Source: Halomonas sp. SpR1 (lineage in GTDB: Bacteria > Pseudomonadota > Gammaproteobacteria > Pseudomonadales > Halomonadaceae). Taken from it: 63,346 nt of DNA. Of this stretch, positions 25,460-35,388 are shown one piece after another. Location: NCBI RefSeq assembly GCF_031010175.1, contig NZ_JAUAMB010000029.1:1-63346 (forward strand). The letters are read 5' to 3'. Position numbers and translations under genes: made by a program. The notes below the pieces were generated by a model. It worked only from the letters and a program-made list of their open reading frames with translations, had not been told where the DNA came from and did no database searches. The first letter of the stretch is position 1. The number at the start of each line of letters is the position of its first letter.

Positions 25460-26479
25460 ATGAGCTGGTTAGACAAGATCGTACCCTCCATGGGTCGTAT
25501 CCAGCGTAAAGACCGTCGCGCTAGCGTGCCCGACGGCCTCTGGCGTAAATGTCCCAAGTGCGAAGCGGTTCTCTACCTCCCCGAGCTAGAGAAACATAAC
25601 AGCGTCTGTCCCAAGTGCGATCATCACCTGCGCTTGACAGCACGCAAACGCTTGGACTGGTTCTTGGATAAAGCAGGACGCGAAGAGATTGCGGCCGAAA
25701 TAGAGCCCAACGATCGGTTGAAGTTCCGCGACTCCAAAAAATACAAAGACCGCCTGACCGCGGCGCAAAAAGACACCGGCGAGAAAGATGCGCTGGTCGC
25801 AATGCGCGGTGAGTTGGACGGTCTGCCGGTGGTCGCCGTTGCCTTTGAGTTTACCTTTATGGGTGGCTCAATGGGGGCGGTGGTCGGCGAGAAATTTGTT
25901 CGTGCTGCTACCCTGGCGCTGGAAGAGAATATCCCGCTGGTGTGCTTTGCTGCCTCCGGTGGTGCTCGCATGCAGGAAGCACTCTTCTCGTTGATGCAGA
26001 TGGCTAAGACCTCTGCCGCGCTTGAAAAGCTCAAGCAAGCGGGGGTGCCGTATATTTCGGTGCTCACGGATCCCGTCTTTGGCGGTGTTTCCGCCTCGTT
26101 GGCCATGCTGGGTGATTTGAATATCGCCGAACCCAACGCCTTGATTGGTTTTGCAGGCCCCAGGGTTATCGAGCAAACGGTGCGTGAAACCTTGCCAGAA
26201 GGTTTCCAGCGCAGCGAGTTTCTGCTTGAGCACGGTACCGTCGACATGATCGTCCATCGCCATGAAATGCGCACTCGCGTGGGTAGCGTGCTGCGTAAGT
26301 TGACGCATCACGAAGCGACGCCGGATACATCGATAATCCCTGATGATGCTGAGGTGGTTGAGCCGATTGTCGAGGAAGCTAGCTTAGCGGACACTGCTAA
26401 CGTCACTTTTGACAAGGTCGATGTGACCAAGCAGGACACCACTTCCGCTAAGAGTGATGACTATTCACGCAATGCCTGA
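25460..26479 (+). CDS. accD: Acetyl-CoA carboxylase carboxyltransferase subunit beta
   Basis: The 339-residue subunit of acetyl-CoA carboxylase transfers carboxyl from biotin to acetyl-CoA in fatty acid synthesis. The four-cysteine zinc ribbon ([14 protein letters not shown]...VCPKCDHH) is near residue 30, followed by the crotonase-fold core ([32 protein letters not shown]). The ATG at 25460 ([11 protein letters not shown]) matches relatives. The acidic C-terminal tail from about residue 290 is extra length. The end overlaps folC. Confidence 0.97.
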   Translation: MSWLDKIVPSMGRIQRKDRRASVPDGLWRKCPKCEAVLYLPELEKHNSVCPKCDHHLRLTARKRLDWFLDKAGREEIAAEIEPNDRLKFRDSKKYKDRLTAAQKDTGEKDALVAMRGELDGLPVVAVAFEFTFMGGSMGAVVGEKFVRAATLALEENIPLVCFAASGGARMQEALFSLMQMAKTSAALEKLKQAGVPYISVLTDPVFGGVSASLAMLGDLNIAEPNALIGFAGPRVIEQTVRETLPEGFQRSEFLLEHGTVDMIVHRHEMRTRVGSVLRKLTHHEATPDTSIIPDDAEVVEPIVEEASLADTANVTFDKVDVTKQDTTSAKSDDYSRNA

Positions 26480-27812
26480 CTCTCAAGAACACTCTCTACA
26501 GCCATATTCTTTAAAACAGTGGCTCCAGCATTTGGAAACGCTGCACCCGGTAGGGATTGATCTGGGCCTGGAGCGTGTCTCTGAGGTGGCAAAACGTATG
26601 GGGCTGCTTGCAAATCCCATCGCCCCCTGCGTCATTACGGTGGCAGGTACCAATGGCAAGGGGTCAACCCTTGCCATGATCGATAGTGTTGCCCGCGCCC
26701 ACGATTGGCGCGTGGGTACCTACACTTCCCCCCATTTATTACGCTACAACGAGCGCGTTAAAATCGCTGGACAGGAAGCTGACGATCAACTGCTTGTACA
26801 AGGTTTTGAGCAGGTCGAGCGCGCGCGCTTGCAAGGTAGCGAAATCAGCCTGACCTATTTTGAAGCGGGTACGCTTTGCGGGCTGTGGTGCTTGGCGAGT
26901 GCAGAACTTGACCTTGCGGTACTTGAAGTAGGGCTTGGGGGGCGTCTTGATGCGGTCAACATCGTTGATGCGGATGTGGCTATCGTCACCACTATCGCTC
27001 AGGATCATGCCAACTTTTTAGGCACCGATTTAGCCCAGATTGGGCGTGAAAAAGCCGGCATTTTTCGAGCCAACCGACCCGCAGTATTAGGCAGTCAGGC
27101 GCTACCTTCCAGTGTCGCTGAATGTGCCCAACGGCTAGCGGCGCCTACGTTTAGTCTGGGTCAGCAATTTACCCATAAGACGATGGCTGCCGAGCCTACC
27201 CAGTGGCGATGGCAGGGGCAGGATGCGAATGGCCAAAGCGTTGTTCTTGACGAGCTACCGGATCCTCGGCTGCCCATCGATAACGCTGCCACTGCCTTAC
27301 AGTCACTTGTGCTAGCGGGGCTTGAACTAGAGAAATCGCGAGTGCAAGCAGCGCTGGGTTCAGTGCAGTTAGCCGGGCGGCTGCAATGGATCGGTCCCTG
27401 GTGTCTGGATGTGGGGCATAATCCCCACGCTGCTGAGTATGTGGTTCGCCATTTGCCTCCACCCCCAGCAGGAGGCCGTCAGTGGTGCTTTATCGGCATG
27501 TTGAATGATAAGGATATCGACGGTGTCATACAGGCGTTAGCGTCCCGCATTAGTGATTGGGTGTGCGTGTCGCTGAGTGGAGAGCGAGGTTGCCAGGCAA
27601 GCGAGTTGTCGCAACGTATTATCGCTCAGGGAGGGCGGGTGCATTTTAGCGCCGATTCGCCGCAAGCAGGCGTCGATTGGCTGGCTCAGGTGTTAACGCC
27701 CAATGATCGTGTCTTGGCTACCGGGTCGTTCTTTACAGTTGCAGCACTGCTAGCTCGGCCACTGCCAACAGGCGCTGCGTCGCTTGATGGAGACGGAAAT
27801 GAAATACGGTAA
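26457..27812 (+). CDS. folC: Bifunctional folylpolyglutamate synthase / dihydrofolate synthase
   Basis: A Mur-ligase-type enzyme of about 450 residues that adds glutamate to dihydropteroate and folates. It has the ATP loop [28 protein letters not shown], and [19 protein letters not shown]. The start is uncertain: ATG at 26457 overlaps accD by 23 bp, while ATG at 26472 overlaps by 8; AAGAG before 26457 favours the former. Overlap with both neighbours suggests translational coupling. Confidence 0.95.
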   Translation: MTIHAMPDSQEHSLQPYSLKQWLQHLETLHPVGIDLGLERVSEVAKRMGLLANPIAPCVITVAGTNGKGSTLAMIDSVARAHDWRVGTYTSPHLLRYNERVKIAGQEADDQLLVQGFEQVERARLQGSEISLTYFEAGTLCGLWCLASAELDLAVLEVGLGGRLDAVNIVDADVAIVTTIAQDHANFLGTDLAQIGREKAGIFRANRPAVLGSQALPSSVAECAQRLAAPTFSLGQQFTHKTMAAEPTQWRWQGQDANGQSVVLDELPDPRLPIDNAATALQSLVLAGLELEKSRVQAALGSVQLAGRLQWIGPWCLDVGHNPHAAEYVVRHLPPPPAGGRQWCFIGMLNDKDIDGVIQALASRISDWVCVSLSGERGCQASELSQRIIAQGGRVHFSADSPQAGVDWLAQVLTPNDRVLATGSFFTVAALLARPLPTGAASLDGDGNEIR

Positions 27813-28539
27813 AACGGAACGCATCAGCGGTATTGTGATTCTACTCGCGCTACTGGCGATCTTTGTGCCATGGCTAATGAGCGACCCTGCGCCTAGAGAA
27901 GAGCGTCCTCAGCCGAGCTTTGTGATCGAGCAGCCGGTTGAAGTGGAGCGCCGTGACGTTCCCGCACCGGAAAGACCTTCAACCATTGGTGAGCCGTCGC
28001 TATCGTCGACTCCGCAGGGAGAGGGTGAAGAGGGCGATATGCCTATTGACGCCAACCCGCGGTTGCCGGAAACCGATCAAATCGCGGCTTCTGAACAGTC
28101 GTCTTCCCGCCCAGAAGCGGCGGGCTCCAGTGAGCCGGATGAAGCCCCAGCCAGCTCCAATAGCGACCCTATCGCGGATTTAATCGCCAGTAATAGCGGC
28201 AGTGGTCAGAGCAACGCTGGAGGTTCGTCGCAGAACTCTTCACAAAGTTCGTCACAAAGCTCTTCACAAGGTGCGTCATCTAGCGTCCCCAGCCCTTCAT
28301 CCAGCGCTCAGGGGGAGTGGGCGGTGCAGGTTGGCAGTTTTGGTGAGCCCGCTAATGCGCAGCGCCTAAGCGAACAGCTGTCAGGTGAAGGCTTTACTGT
28401 TTATCAGCGCGAACGCGATAACAATATGACCACCGTCTTTGTGGGCCCGTATGCTACTTCTGAAGATGGGGAGTCCGCCATGGCCGCGATTAAGCAGCGA
28501 GCCAATGTGCAGGGCCTGCTTGTGCGGGTAAGAGACTAA
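27799..28539 (+). CDS. dedD: DedD-like SPOR-domain cell division protein
   Basis: A 246-residue protein. A short cytoplasmic N-terminus is followed by one membrane helix (ISGIVILLALLAIFVPWLM), a long Ser/Pro/Glu-rich periplasmic linker (many SSQ repeats near 145-165), and a C-terminal SPOR domain (WAVQVGSFGEPANAQRL...GPYATSEDGESAMAAIKQ) that binds denuded septal peptidoglycan. I start at 27799, behind GGAGACGGA, giving a 14-bp overlap with folC. The position between folC and cvpA is conserved in gammaproteobacteria. Confidence 0.92.
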   Translation: MKYGKTERISGIVILLALLAIFVPWLMSDPAPREERPQPSFVIEQPVEVERRDVPAPERPSTIGEPSLSSTPQGEGEEGDMPIDANPRLPETDQIAASEQSSSRPEAAGSSEPDEAPASSNSDPIADLIASNSGSGQSNAGGSSQNSSQSSSQSSSQGASSSVPSPSSSAQGEWAVQVGSFGEPANAQRLSEQLSGEGFTVYQRERDNNMTTVFVGPYATSEDGESAMAAIKQRANVQGLLVRVRD

Positions 28540-28542
28540 ACC

Positions 28543-29118
28543 ATGGCGTTAACATGGATTGATGCGGTGTTCCTGGCCGTGCTGGCGCTGTCGATGCTGG
28601 CCGGGTTTGTCAGAGGGTTTGTCCGCGAAGCCTTGGGTTTGGCCGCCTGGGTGGTGGCGTTAATGGTTGCCCGAGTGCTCGCCGAGCCAGTGGCCGAGCT
28701 AATGAGCGGCTTCATCGACAGCTTTGATGCCCGCCTGGTACTCGCTTTTATACTGGTGATCTTTGCCGTTATTTTACTTTGTGGCATCGTGATCCGCTTG
28801 GTGCATGCGGCGATTGAGTGGGTGGGCATGGGGCTTTTGAACCGCGTGGCGGGGGCCGCTTTTGGCGTTGCCCGCGGGGCGGTTATTTTGCTTATTGCCA
28901 CCGTGCTGATTACCCTCACGCCGCTGGCGGAACTGCAGGCGTGGCAACAGGCGGAGCTGCGGCCCACTTTTATTCAATTGCGCGATTGGGCGGTGAGCCA
29001 GTTAGATCAGTGGGATCGTGAGCTGCCTGAGGCGCCAGCGTCACTACGTGACATCTCTCTGCCCGAACTGCGTATGCCTGGTTCGGCGGAGCGAGAAGTT
29101 ATCCCGACAGGTGATTGA
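28543..29118 (+). CDS. cvpA: CvpA family membrane protein
   Basis: The 191-residue protein has four hydrophobic helices and the family pattern WIDAVFLAVLALSMLAGFVRGFVREALGLAAWV and NRVAGAAFGVARGAVILL. CvpA is linked to colicin V production, envelope stress and, by constant neighbourhood, to purF. It starts 3 bp after dedD; purF follows after 87 bp, as in E. coli and Pseudomonas. The C-terminal 50 residues are soluble and proline-rich. Confidence 0.95.
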   Translation: MALTWIDAVFLAVLALSMLAGFVRGFVREALGLAAWVVALMVARVLAEPVAELMSGFIDSFDARLVLAFILVIFAVILLCGIVIRLVHAAIEWVGMGLLNRVAGAAFGVARGAVILLIATVLITLTPLAELQAWQQAELRPTFIQLRDWAVSQLDQWDRELPEAPASLRDISLPELRMPGSAEREVIPTGD

Positions 29119-29205
29119 CCTGTTACTGAAGTTGATTCTACGAACGTTCGGGCTTGCATAGGTAAATGACTTAGGCAAACCATGGCATTAAGCGAGGTAA
29201 CGTGA

Positions 29206-30726
29206 ATGTGCGGTATAGTGGGCCTTCTGGGCAAGCAGGCGGTAAATCAGGGAATCTACGATGCCCTGACCGTACTTCAGCATCGTGGCCAGGACGCTGC
29301 CGGCATGATGACATGGAGCGAGGGACGCTTCCTGCTGCGCAAGAGTAACGGCTTGGTACGTGATGTATTTCATACCCGCCATATGGCCCGCCTAAAAGGC
29401 AACCTAGGCATTGGTCACGTGCGTTACCCGACGGCAGGCTCTTCAAGCGAAGCCGAATCACAGCCGTTCTATGTTAACTCTCCTTATGGTATTGCGCTGG
29501 CGCATAACGGCAACCTGACCAACTCCGAGCAGTTGAAGCAGGAGTTGTTCTCTACCGATCTGCGCCATATCAACACCAGTTCCGACTCTGAAGTGCTGCT
29601 CAATGTCTTTGCTCACGAGCTGGGGAAGCAGGGATTACACCTGGAAGCGGAAGATATCTTTGACGCCGTGCGTCGAGTTCACCGTCGCTGCAAGGGTGGT
29701 TACGCCGCCGTGGCGATTATTAACGGCTTCGGTATGGTGGCGTTCCGCGATCCCTTCGGTATTCGCCCCGTTGTCTTTGGTACTCGCGAAGAGGAGAACG
29801 GCCAAGCGGTAATGATCGCTTCCGAATCCGTTGCTCTGGATGTGGGCGGTTTCGAGCTTGAACGTGATCTATCGCCGGGCGAAGCCATTTTTGTCGATAT
29901 CGAAGGCAATATTCATACGCAGGTGTGCGCGGACCGTCCGCAGCTGCGTTCGTGTATTTTTGAACATGTTTATCTTGCCCGCCCGGATTCACTGTTGGAC
30001 GGTGCCTATGTGTACGGCACCCGCATGCAGATGGGCCGTAAGCTGGGTGACCGTATTCTCAACGAGTGGCCGGATCACGATATTGATGTAGTCATTCCGA
30101 TCCCTGACACGTCGCGCACCTCCGCCCTGGAAATGGCGCAGCATTTGGGTGTGACCTATCGCGAAGGGTTTATGAAGAACCGCTATATTGGTCGCACTTT
30201 TATTATGCCGGGGCAAACCCAGCGTAAAAAATCGGTACGTCAGAAGCTCAATGCCATCGACGTTGAGTTCAAGGGTAAAAACGTCCTGCTTGTAGATGAC
30301 TCCATTGTGCGCGGCACCACCTGTAAGCAGATTATTCAGATGGCTCGCGATGCCGGGGCGCGCAAGGTCTATTTTGCGTCGGCGGCGCCTCCGGTTCGCT
30401 TCCCCAACGTGTACGGCATCGATATGCCTGCGGCGTCTGAGCTGATTGCTCATGGCCGTAGCGAAGCGGAAGTGGGGGATCTGATTGGCGCCGACCGTAT
30501 CTTCTATCAAAATCTGGACGATCTAAAAGCGGCCTGCCGCGAAGTAAATCCAGAGATGGAAGAGTTTGATTGCTCGGTGTTTGACGGCAATTACGTGACC
30601 GGTGATATCGACGATGCCTACCTGGCCGCCCTGGAAGCTAGCCGCAATGATTCCGCCAAGGATCAAAGCGCCGGTGACCATGCCCTGGTCGATATGCACA
30701 ATCAGGACGATGACCTGGACGATTAG
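29206..30726 (+). CDS. purF: Amidophosphoribosyltransferase
   Basis: The 506-residue enzyme starts purine synthesis from PRPP and glutamine. The N-terminus [16 protein letters not shown] exposes the nucleophilic Cys2 after Met removal; [13 protein letters not shown] and SSDSEVLLN belong to the glutaminase domain; [17 protein letters not shown] is the PRPP loop. Length matches E. coli PurF (505). Confidence 0.98.
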   Translation: MCGIVGLLGKQAVNQGIYDALTVLQHRGQDAAGMMTWSEGRFLLRKSNGLVRDVFHTRHMARLKGNLGIGHVRYPTAGSSSEAESQPFYVNSPYGIALAHNGNLTNSEQLKQELFSTDLRHINTSSDSEVLLNVFAHELGKQGLHLEAEDIFDAVRRVHRRCKGGYAAVAIINGFGMVAFRDPFGIRPVVFGTREEENGQAVMIASESVALDVGGFELERDLSPGEAIFVDIEGNIHTQVCADRPQLRSCIFEHVYLARPDSLLDGAYVYGTRMQMGRKLGDRILNEWPDHDIDVVIPIPDTSRTSALEMAQHLGVTYREGFMKNRYIGRTFIMPGQTQRKKSVRQKLNAIDVEFKGKNVLLVDDSIVRGTTCKQIIQMARDAGARKVYFASAAPPVRFPNVYGIDMPAASELIAHGRSEAEVGDLIGADRIFYQNLDDLKAACREVNPEMEEFDCSVFDGNYVTGDIDDAYLAALEASRNDSAKDQSAGDHALVDMHNQDDDLDD

Positions 30727-30738
30727 GAGAGCAGCCTT

Positions 30739-31965
30739 ATGCATGATGATAATCACCAGGAAAACAGTCACCAGATAGACAGCCACCAGGACGAGTGGTC
30801 ACTTGAGACGCTGGCGATCCGAGCGGGCCATCAGCGCACTTTCGAGCAGGAGCACTCGGAGCCTATATTTCCGACCTCAAGCTTTGTCTACGCAAGCGCT
30901 GCCGAAGCGGCGCGTAAGTTCGGTGGGCATGAACCGGGCAACGTTTACTCGCGCTTTACCAACCCTACGGTGCATACCTTTGAGCGCCGCCTAGCGGCTC
31001 TTGAGGGTGGCGAGCGCTGTGTCGCCACCAGTTCGGGCATGTCGGCGATCTTTTCCACCGTACTGGCACTGCTTTCAGCAGGGGATGAGATTGTTGCTTC
31101 CCGGTCGCTGTTTGGCTCGACGGTGAGCCTGTTTGATAAATACTTTGGTAAGTTCGGTATTACCACGCGTTATGTTGAGCTTTCCAATGTCGCTGCGTGG
31201 GAGGCTGCCATTACCCCCAAAACGCGACTGCTGTTTGCCGAAACCCCCTCAAATCCGCTGTCAGAAATTGCCGATATACCGGCCCTGGCAGCGTTGGCAA
31301 ATCGTCACGATGCGCTATTGGCCATCGATAACTGCTTTCTTACCCCGGCTCTCCAGCAGCCCCTGGCGTTAGGCGCTGATTTGGTTATTCACTCGGCGAC
31401 CAAGTATCTGGACGGCCAAGGCCGTGCAGTCGGGGGGGCTGTGGTAGGTAGTCATAAACTGCTTGAAGAAGTTTTCGGTGTGGTGCGTACTTGCGGACCT
31501 TGCCTTAGCCCCTTCAACGCGTGGATTTTTACCAAGGGACTGGAAACCCTGTCGCTACGTATGAATGCCCACTGTGACAACGCCTTGACCCTGGCGCGCT
31601 GGCTGGATGCCCACCCGGCGGTTATGCAAGTCTTCTATAGCGGTCTGGAACATCATCCCCAGCACGATTTGGCTAAACAGCAGCAAAAAGGTTTTGGTGC
31701 CGTTTTGGGTTTTGAAGTGAAGGGCGGCCAGGAGGGTGCGTGGCAGGTGATCGACGCGACTCGTATGCTCTCTATCACGGGTAACCTAGGTGATGTAAAA
31801 ACCACCATTACTCATCCTGCGACCACCACCCATGGTCGTTTATCCGACACGCAGAAAGAGGCAGCGGGTATTACGCCAGGGCTGATTCGAGTGGCAGTAG
31901 GCCTTGAGAGCCAGCAGGATATCCAGCGCGATCTTGCCCGTGGCCTGGATATTCTCGCTGGCTAG
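30739..31965 (+). CDS. metZ: O-succinylhomoserine sulfhydrylase
   Basis: The 408-residue PLP enzyme of the Cys/Met metabolism family turns O-succinylhomoserine and sulfide into homocysteine. Seen are SRFTNPTVHTFERRLAALEG, AETPSNPLSEIADI, the PLP lysine in VIHSATKYLDGQGRAVGGAVVG, and TTITHPATTTHGRL. It follows purF by 12 bp, the Pseudomonas arrangement. The first 18 residues are His/Gln/Asp-rich and not conserved. A terminator follows. Confidence 0.95.
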   Translation: MHDDNHQENSHQIDSHQDEWSLETLAIRAGHQRTFEQEHSEPIFPTSSFVYASAAEAARKFGGHEPGNVYSRFTNPTVHTFERRLAALEGGERCVATSSGMSAIFSTVLALLSAGDEIVASRSLFGSTVSLFDKYFGKFGITTRYVELSNVAAWEAAITPKTRLLFAETPSNPLSEIADIPALAALANRHDALLAIDNCFLTPALQQPLALGADLVIHSATKYLDGQGRAVGGAVVGSHKLLEEVFGVVRTCGPCLSPFNAWIFTKGLETLSLRMNAHCDNALTLARWLDAHPAVMQVFYSGLEHHPQHDLAKQQQKGFGAVLGFEVKGGQEGAWQVIDATRMLSITGNLGDVKTTITHPATTTHGRLSDTQKEAAGITPGLIRVAVGLESQQDIQRDLARGLDILAG

Positions 31966-31991
31966 TTGATAGTGAGCAATCCGGCACTAAC

Positions 31992-32024
31992 GAAAAACCC
32001 ACCTTTGATGAAGGTGGGTTTTTC
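31992..32024 (+). terminator. Rho-independent terminator after metZ (bidirectional)
   Basis: AAAAACCCACCTT-TGATG-AAGGTGGGTTTTT forms a 13-bp stem with T tracts readable on both strands. It ends the folC-to-metZ operon and could also stop the minus-strand gene at 32081. Confidence 0.95.
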
Positions 32025-32080
32025 GCATTTCTGAACCCTAGTGGTTCATATGCTGTGCAAGCAACGAACCATTACATGTT

Positions 32081-32359
32081 TTAAGAAGCGTTGCGGTGGG
32101 GCAGATCTGACAGCGCAATCTGGTCATCATTATTGGAAGAGGGGTTGATGTGCGAGCTCGGAGCAGCAACGCCGTTTTTCTCTGCACCGCCGTTAACTAA
32201 AGGCAAATCAGCCGGCGTCATGTACAAAGTATCAGCGCTGTAATTCGCTGAAGAGCTAGGGTGAACAATCTGGTTAAGTTCGCCAGATCCCTGTTCAGCT
32301 AGAACGGCAGTAGAAGTCAATGTCATGGCAATAGCGGTAATAAGGGTGATCTTTTTCAT
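32081..32359 (-). CDS. Small exported protein of unknown function (92 aa)
   Basis: The ORF encodes a clean Sec signal peptide (MKKITLITAIAMTLTSTAVLA, cleavage after AVLA) followed by about 70 polar residues with no cysteine, ending LSDLPHRNAS. I do not recognise the family; it may be a small periplasmic protein restricted to Halomonadaceae. It is flanked by a terminator on one side and a long AT-rich gap on the other, so it has its own promoter. Confidence 0.65.
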   Translation of the reverse strand: MKKITLITAIAMTLTSTAVLAEQGSGELNQIVHPSSSANYSADTLYMTPADLPLVNGGAEKNGVAAPSSHINPSSNNDDQIALSDLPHRNAS

Positions 32360-32729
32360 GATTGGCGCTCTCTAATAGGAAATTTGTGTGCAGCTTTTAA
32401 GCTCGTTGCACAATGTCTCTTAGGACATGCACTAATAGTAAGCGTGCAAACAAAATAATTAAATTGATTAAATTTGCAGTATTTGTTCGATTTTATAGAA
32501 TGATTTATCGGTTCTTTTTTCAGAAAAGTGCTGCGTAAAAAATCGTTAGCGGGTTATTCAATGGTTTTTACGAATGAAATATTCTGCTTTTTTCAGAGGT
32601 TTTCAGTAGCCTATAGCGGTAAGGTTCAAAGCATGGAGCATAGCGTAATCCAAGCTCTGATAAGTGCGTTGGCGAAATTGAAGTATCCATAAATAAGAAG
32701 TAGTCATAGATAAAATAAGGAATAGCAAA
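32360..32729. other. 370-bp AT-rich intergenic region between divergent genes
   Basis: Separates the minus-strand exported protein gene from the plus-strand cytochrome b561 gene and must hold both promoters. The middle (about 32435-32600) is much richer in A and T than its surroundings, with runs such as AAATAATTAAATTGATTAAATT. No named operator or RNA was recognised. Confidence 0.6.
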
Positions 32730-33296
32730 ATGTTGCGGAACAGTCGCAGCGGATGGGGATTGATCAGTATTCTATTTCACTGGCTAAGTGCGCTGACCAT
32801 TATCGGACTGTTTGCATTGGGCTGGTGGATGACCGATCTGGGCTATTATGACCCTTGGTATAATCAGGGGCCCTGGGTACACCGCTCAATTGGTATCCTG
32901 CTGCTGTTTGCCACACTGGTGCGTTTGGTATGGCGCTTCGTCCAGCCGACACCCCGTGCAGAGGGTAGCCGTTTGGAAACTATTGCGGCTCATCTCGGTC
33001 ACATTATTCTTTATGTACTTGTATTAGGGGTCATGGTGAGCGGCTACTTGATCTCTACCGCCGATGGTCGTGGTATCAGTGTATTTGGTTGGTTTGAGGT
33101 GCCTGCGCTGTTATATGACTTGCCCAATCAGGCAAGCTTGGCGGGTGACATCCATTGGTACAGCGCTTTGGCGCTAATGATTCTTGCCGGTGGGCATGCG
33201 CTCGCAGCGCTCAAGCACCATTGGTTGGACAAACACGCAACGCTGGTGCGCATGCTTAATCCAGCCTATAGCATGCGCTCTGATTCAGAGTCGTGA
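32730..33296 (+). CDS. Cytochrome b561 family protein
   Basis: A 188-residue membrane protein with four helices carrying histidines suited to bind two b hemes: ILFHWLSALTIIGLFALGWWM, WVHRSIGILLLFATLVRLVWR, HLGHIILYVLVLGVMVSGYLI and DIHWYSALALMILAGGHALAALKHH. E. coli CybB oxidises ubiquinol and passes electrons to superoxide. AAGGA precedes the ATG. The YceI gene follows after 79 bp; b561 and YceI are a recurrent pair. Confidence 0.92.
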   Translation: MLRNSRSGWGLISILFHWLSALTIIGLFALGWWMTDLGYYDPWYNQGPWVHRSIGILLLFATLVRLVWRFVQPTPRAEGSRLETIAAHLGHIILYVLVLGVMVSGYLISTADGRGISVFGWFEVPALLYDLPNQASLAGDIHWYSALALMILAGGHALAALKHHWLDKHATLVRMLNPAYSMRSDSES

Positions 33297-33375
33297 GATA
33301 GATTCGTTTTGACCGCCGTGAAGGCGATCTCCGCCTGTCACGGTGTTTATTAAGTAACCCAAGGAGTTGTTTACT

Positions 33376-33960
33376 ATGTTGAAGAAGACTGCATTTGCCA
33401 CTGCGATTGCCGCCGCGGCGCTGGTTCCATTGAGCCAGGCCCAGGCAGCTGAATATCAAATCGATACCGAAGGCCAGCATGCCTTTATTCAGTTCAAAAT
33501 TTCACACCTGGGTTTCTCTTACATCCTGGGCAGCTTTGAAGAGTTTGATGGCCAGTTTGCTTACGATCCTGAAGATCTCGATGCCTCCTCTGCCGAAATC
33601 GAAGTGCAGGTTAACAGTCTGACCAGCAACCACGCTGAGCGTGATCGCCATATCTTAAGCGATGATTTCCTCAATGCTAGCGAGTTCCCCACCGCTACGT
33701 TCACCTCAACAGGCTTTGAATCAACTGGCGAGAATGAAGGTGTGCTGACAGGTGACCTGACCCTGCACGGCGAAACCCAGGAAATTGAAATGCCGGTGAC
33801 GTTGATGGGTGAAGGCGATGACCCTTGGGGTAACTACCGTGCTGGTTTTGAAGGCAGCACAACGCTGACTCTGAGCGATTACGGCATCGATATGAGCGAT
33901 TTCCCTGAATCCATGCATGAGCTTGAGCTATACGTCACGTTTGAAGGTATTCGTCAGTAA
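33376..33960 (+). CDS. YceI-family periplasmic isoprenoid-binding protein
   Basis: The 194-residue protein has a signal peptide ending AQA and a lipocalin-like YceI barrel: YQIDTEGQHAFIQFKISHLGFSYILGSFEEFDGQF, HAERDRHILSDDFLNASEFPTATFTST and GDLTLHGETQEIEMPV. The family binds polyisoprenoids and responds to pH or osmotic change in E. coli. AAGGAG lies 9 bp before the ATG at 33376. A strong terminator follows. Confidence 0.93.
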   Translation: MLKKTAFATAIAAAALVPLSQAQAAEYQIDTEGQHAFIQFKISHLGFSYILGSFEEFDGQFAYDPEDLDASSAEIEVQVNSLTSNHAERDRHILSDDFLNASEFPTATFTSTGFESTGENEGVLTGDLTLHGETQEIEMPVTLMGEGDDPWGNYRAGFEGSTTLTLSDYGIDMSDFPESMHELELYVTFEGIRQ

Positions 33961-33978
33961 AGAGTACGTTTAGTTAAG

Positions 33979-34014
33979 CGCCATCACCCCGCTAGGGGTG
34001 GTGGCGTTTTTGCG
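33979..34014 (+). terminator. Rho-independent terminator after yceI
   Basis: CGCCATCACCCC-GCTA-GGGGTGGTGGCG-TTTTT: a 12-bp stem with one G-T pair and a T tail, 18 bp after the stop. Confidence 0.93.
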
Positions 34015-34041
34015 TTTAAGGTGAATGAAAGGAGAGTTGAC

Positions 34042-35388
34042 TTGGCAATTGTTATGCAGCAACGCGAGTTGGCAATAACCCTATGGCGTCAAACCTGGCC
34101 AATGGCCATCGGGGTGTTGGCGTTATTGGGTTTTCAGCTTGTGGATAGCGCCTTTATTGCCCGTTTGGGCACTGCCCAGCTCGCCGCTCAGTCGTTCACC
34201 TTTCCGCTCTCCTTTCTGATTATTGGCATTCAGGTGGGCATGGGTATCGCCATTGCCGCGCTTATTTCCCGAGCGCTAGGTGCAGGGGAAGGTGATCGGG
34301 CAAGGCGCTTAAGCAGTTTGGTGTTAATGGCTGGCGGTGGGGTGATCGGCCTGTTAGCCATCGTCTTATGGCTATTCCATGTGCCCATTTTTCAACTACT
34401 GGGGGCGGATCAAACCACGCTCTCGTATATCCGCATTTATTGGGGCCCGCAGCTCTTATCGGCGTGGCTGGGGGCACTGCTCTATTTTAGTTATAGCGTC
34501 TTTCGCGCCCATGGGGATACCCGTTTACCGGGCAAGATGATGGTGCTGAGTAGCCTCGTTAACCTTGCGCTCGACCCTCTACTGATTTTTGGAGTAGGCG
34601 ATTGGCAGGGCTGGGGGTTACCCGGCGCTGCCTGGGCAACCGCAATCGCTTTTACAGTGGGGCTGTTGGTGACCACGCGCAAATTGCTCAAACGCCAGTG
34701 GGCATCGCAACAGGGACTGTGGTTAGAGGCGCAACAGTCGTGGCGGCCGTTTGCCGGAATTGCGGCTCCAGCTATGGTCAGCCAACTAATGCCACCCTTG
34801 GCGGCGATGCTGGCTATTTCTGTGGTGGCGGGCCTGGGTGAGAGTGAAGTAGCGGCCTGGGGCTTGGCAAGCCGTCTGGAAACGCTATCGCTGATGGTGA
34901 TTCTGGCCATGACCATGTCGCTACCGCCGTGGTTAGGTCGCTGCTACGGCGCCGGTGATTGGGGTCAGATACAACAGCTGATGCGTTTGGCGGTCAAGGT
35001 CGCGCTAGTTTGGCAGCTAGGCCTTGGTGTGGTGCTAGCGTTAGGGGCTCCCTGGCTAGCCATGGCGTTAGCGGGCAATCCTGAGGTACAGAGTGAGTTG
35101 GCGCTGCTCATCCGCTTTCTGCTGCCCAGCTACGCAGCGCTGGGTGTCTGCATGCTGGTGGTCTCAGCAGGGAACGCGTTAGGTTGGCCGCTGCGAGCGA
35201 TGCTGCTATCCAGCGCCCGGCTGTTTATTTGCTATTTGCCCTGCCTATGGCTGGGCTCGCAGTTATTCGGTTGGTGGGGGCTGGCGGCGGGCGCTGCGGT
35301 GGGTAACCTCCTGGCGGGCTTGATGGCGTGGCAAGTCATGCGGCGTATTCTTTCCCGCCCGCATCGGCAGGCGGGATTCGTCAATTAA
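34042..35388 (+). CDS. MATE family efflux transporter
   Basis: A protein of about 448 residues with twelve predicted membrane helices and the MATE pattern (TLWRQTWPMAIGVLALLGFQLVDSAFIARLGT near the N-terminus; SYSVFRAHGDTRLPGKMMVLSSLVNLALDPLLIFG, the D-P-x-x-I-F-G signature of the DinF-type group). It would export drugs or organic cations using Na+ or H+. I choose TTG at 34042 because AAGGAG lies 7 bp upstream; ATG at 34054 is the alternative. Its stop overlaps that of the convergent permease. Confidence 0.9.
   Translation: MAIVMQQRELAITLWRQTWPMAIGVLALLGFQLVDSAFIARLGTAQLAAQSFTFPLSFLIIGIQVGMGIAIAALISRALGAGEGDRARRLSSLVLMAGGGVIGLLAIVLWLFHVPIFQLLGADQTTLSYIRIYWGPQLLSAWLGALLYFSYSVFRAHGDTRLPGKMMVLSSLVNLALDPLLIFGVGDWQGWGLPGAAWATAIAFTVGLLVTTRKLLKRQWASQQGLWLEAQQSWRPFAGIAAPAMVSQLMPPLAAMLAISVVAGLGESEVAAWGLASRLETLSLMVILAMTMSLPPWLGRCYGAGDWGQIQQLMRLAVKVALVWQLGLGVVLALGAPWLAMALAGNPEVQSELALLIRFLLPSYAALGVCMLVVSAGNALGWPLRAMLLSSARLFICYLPCLWLGSQLFGWWGLAAGAAVGNLLAGLMAWQVMRRILSRPHRQAGFVN

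Noticed and set aside
29989..30510. Long minus-strand ORF (173 codons) inside purF
   Set aside because: Antisense shadow of a well conserved gene, caused by high GC content.
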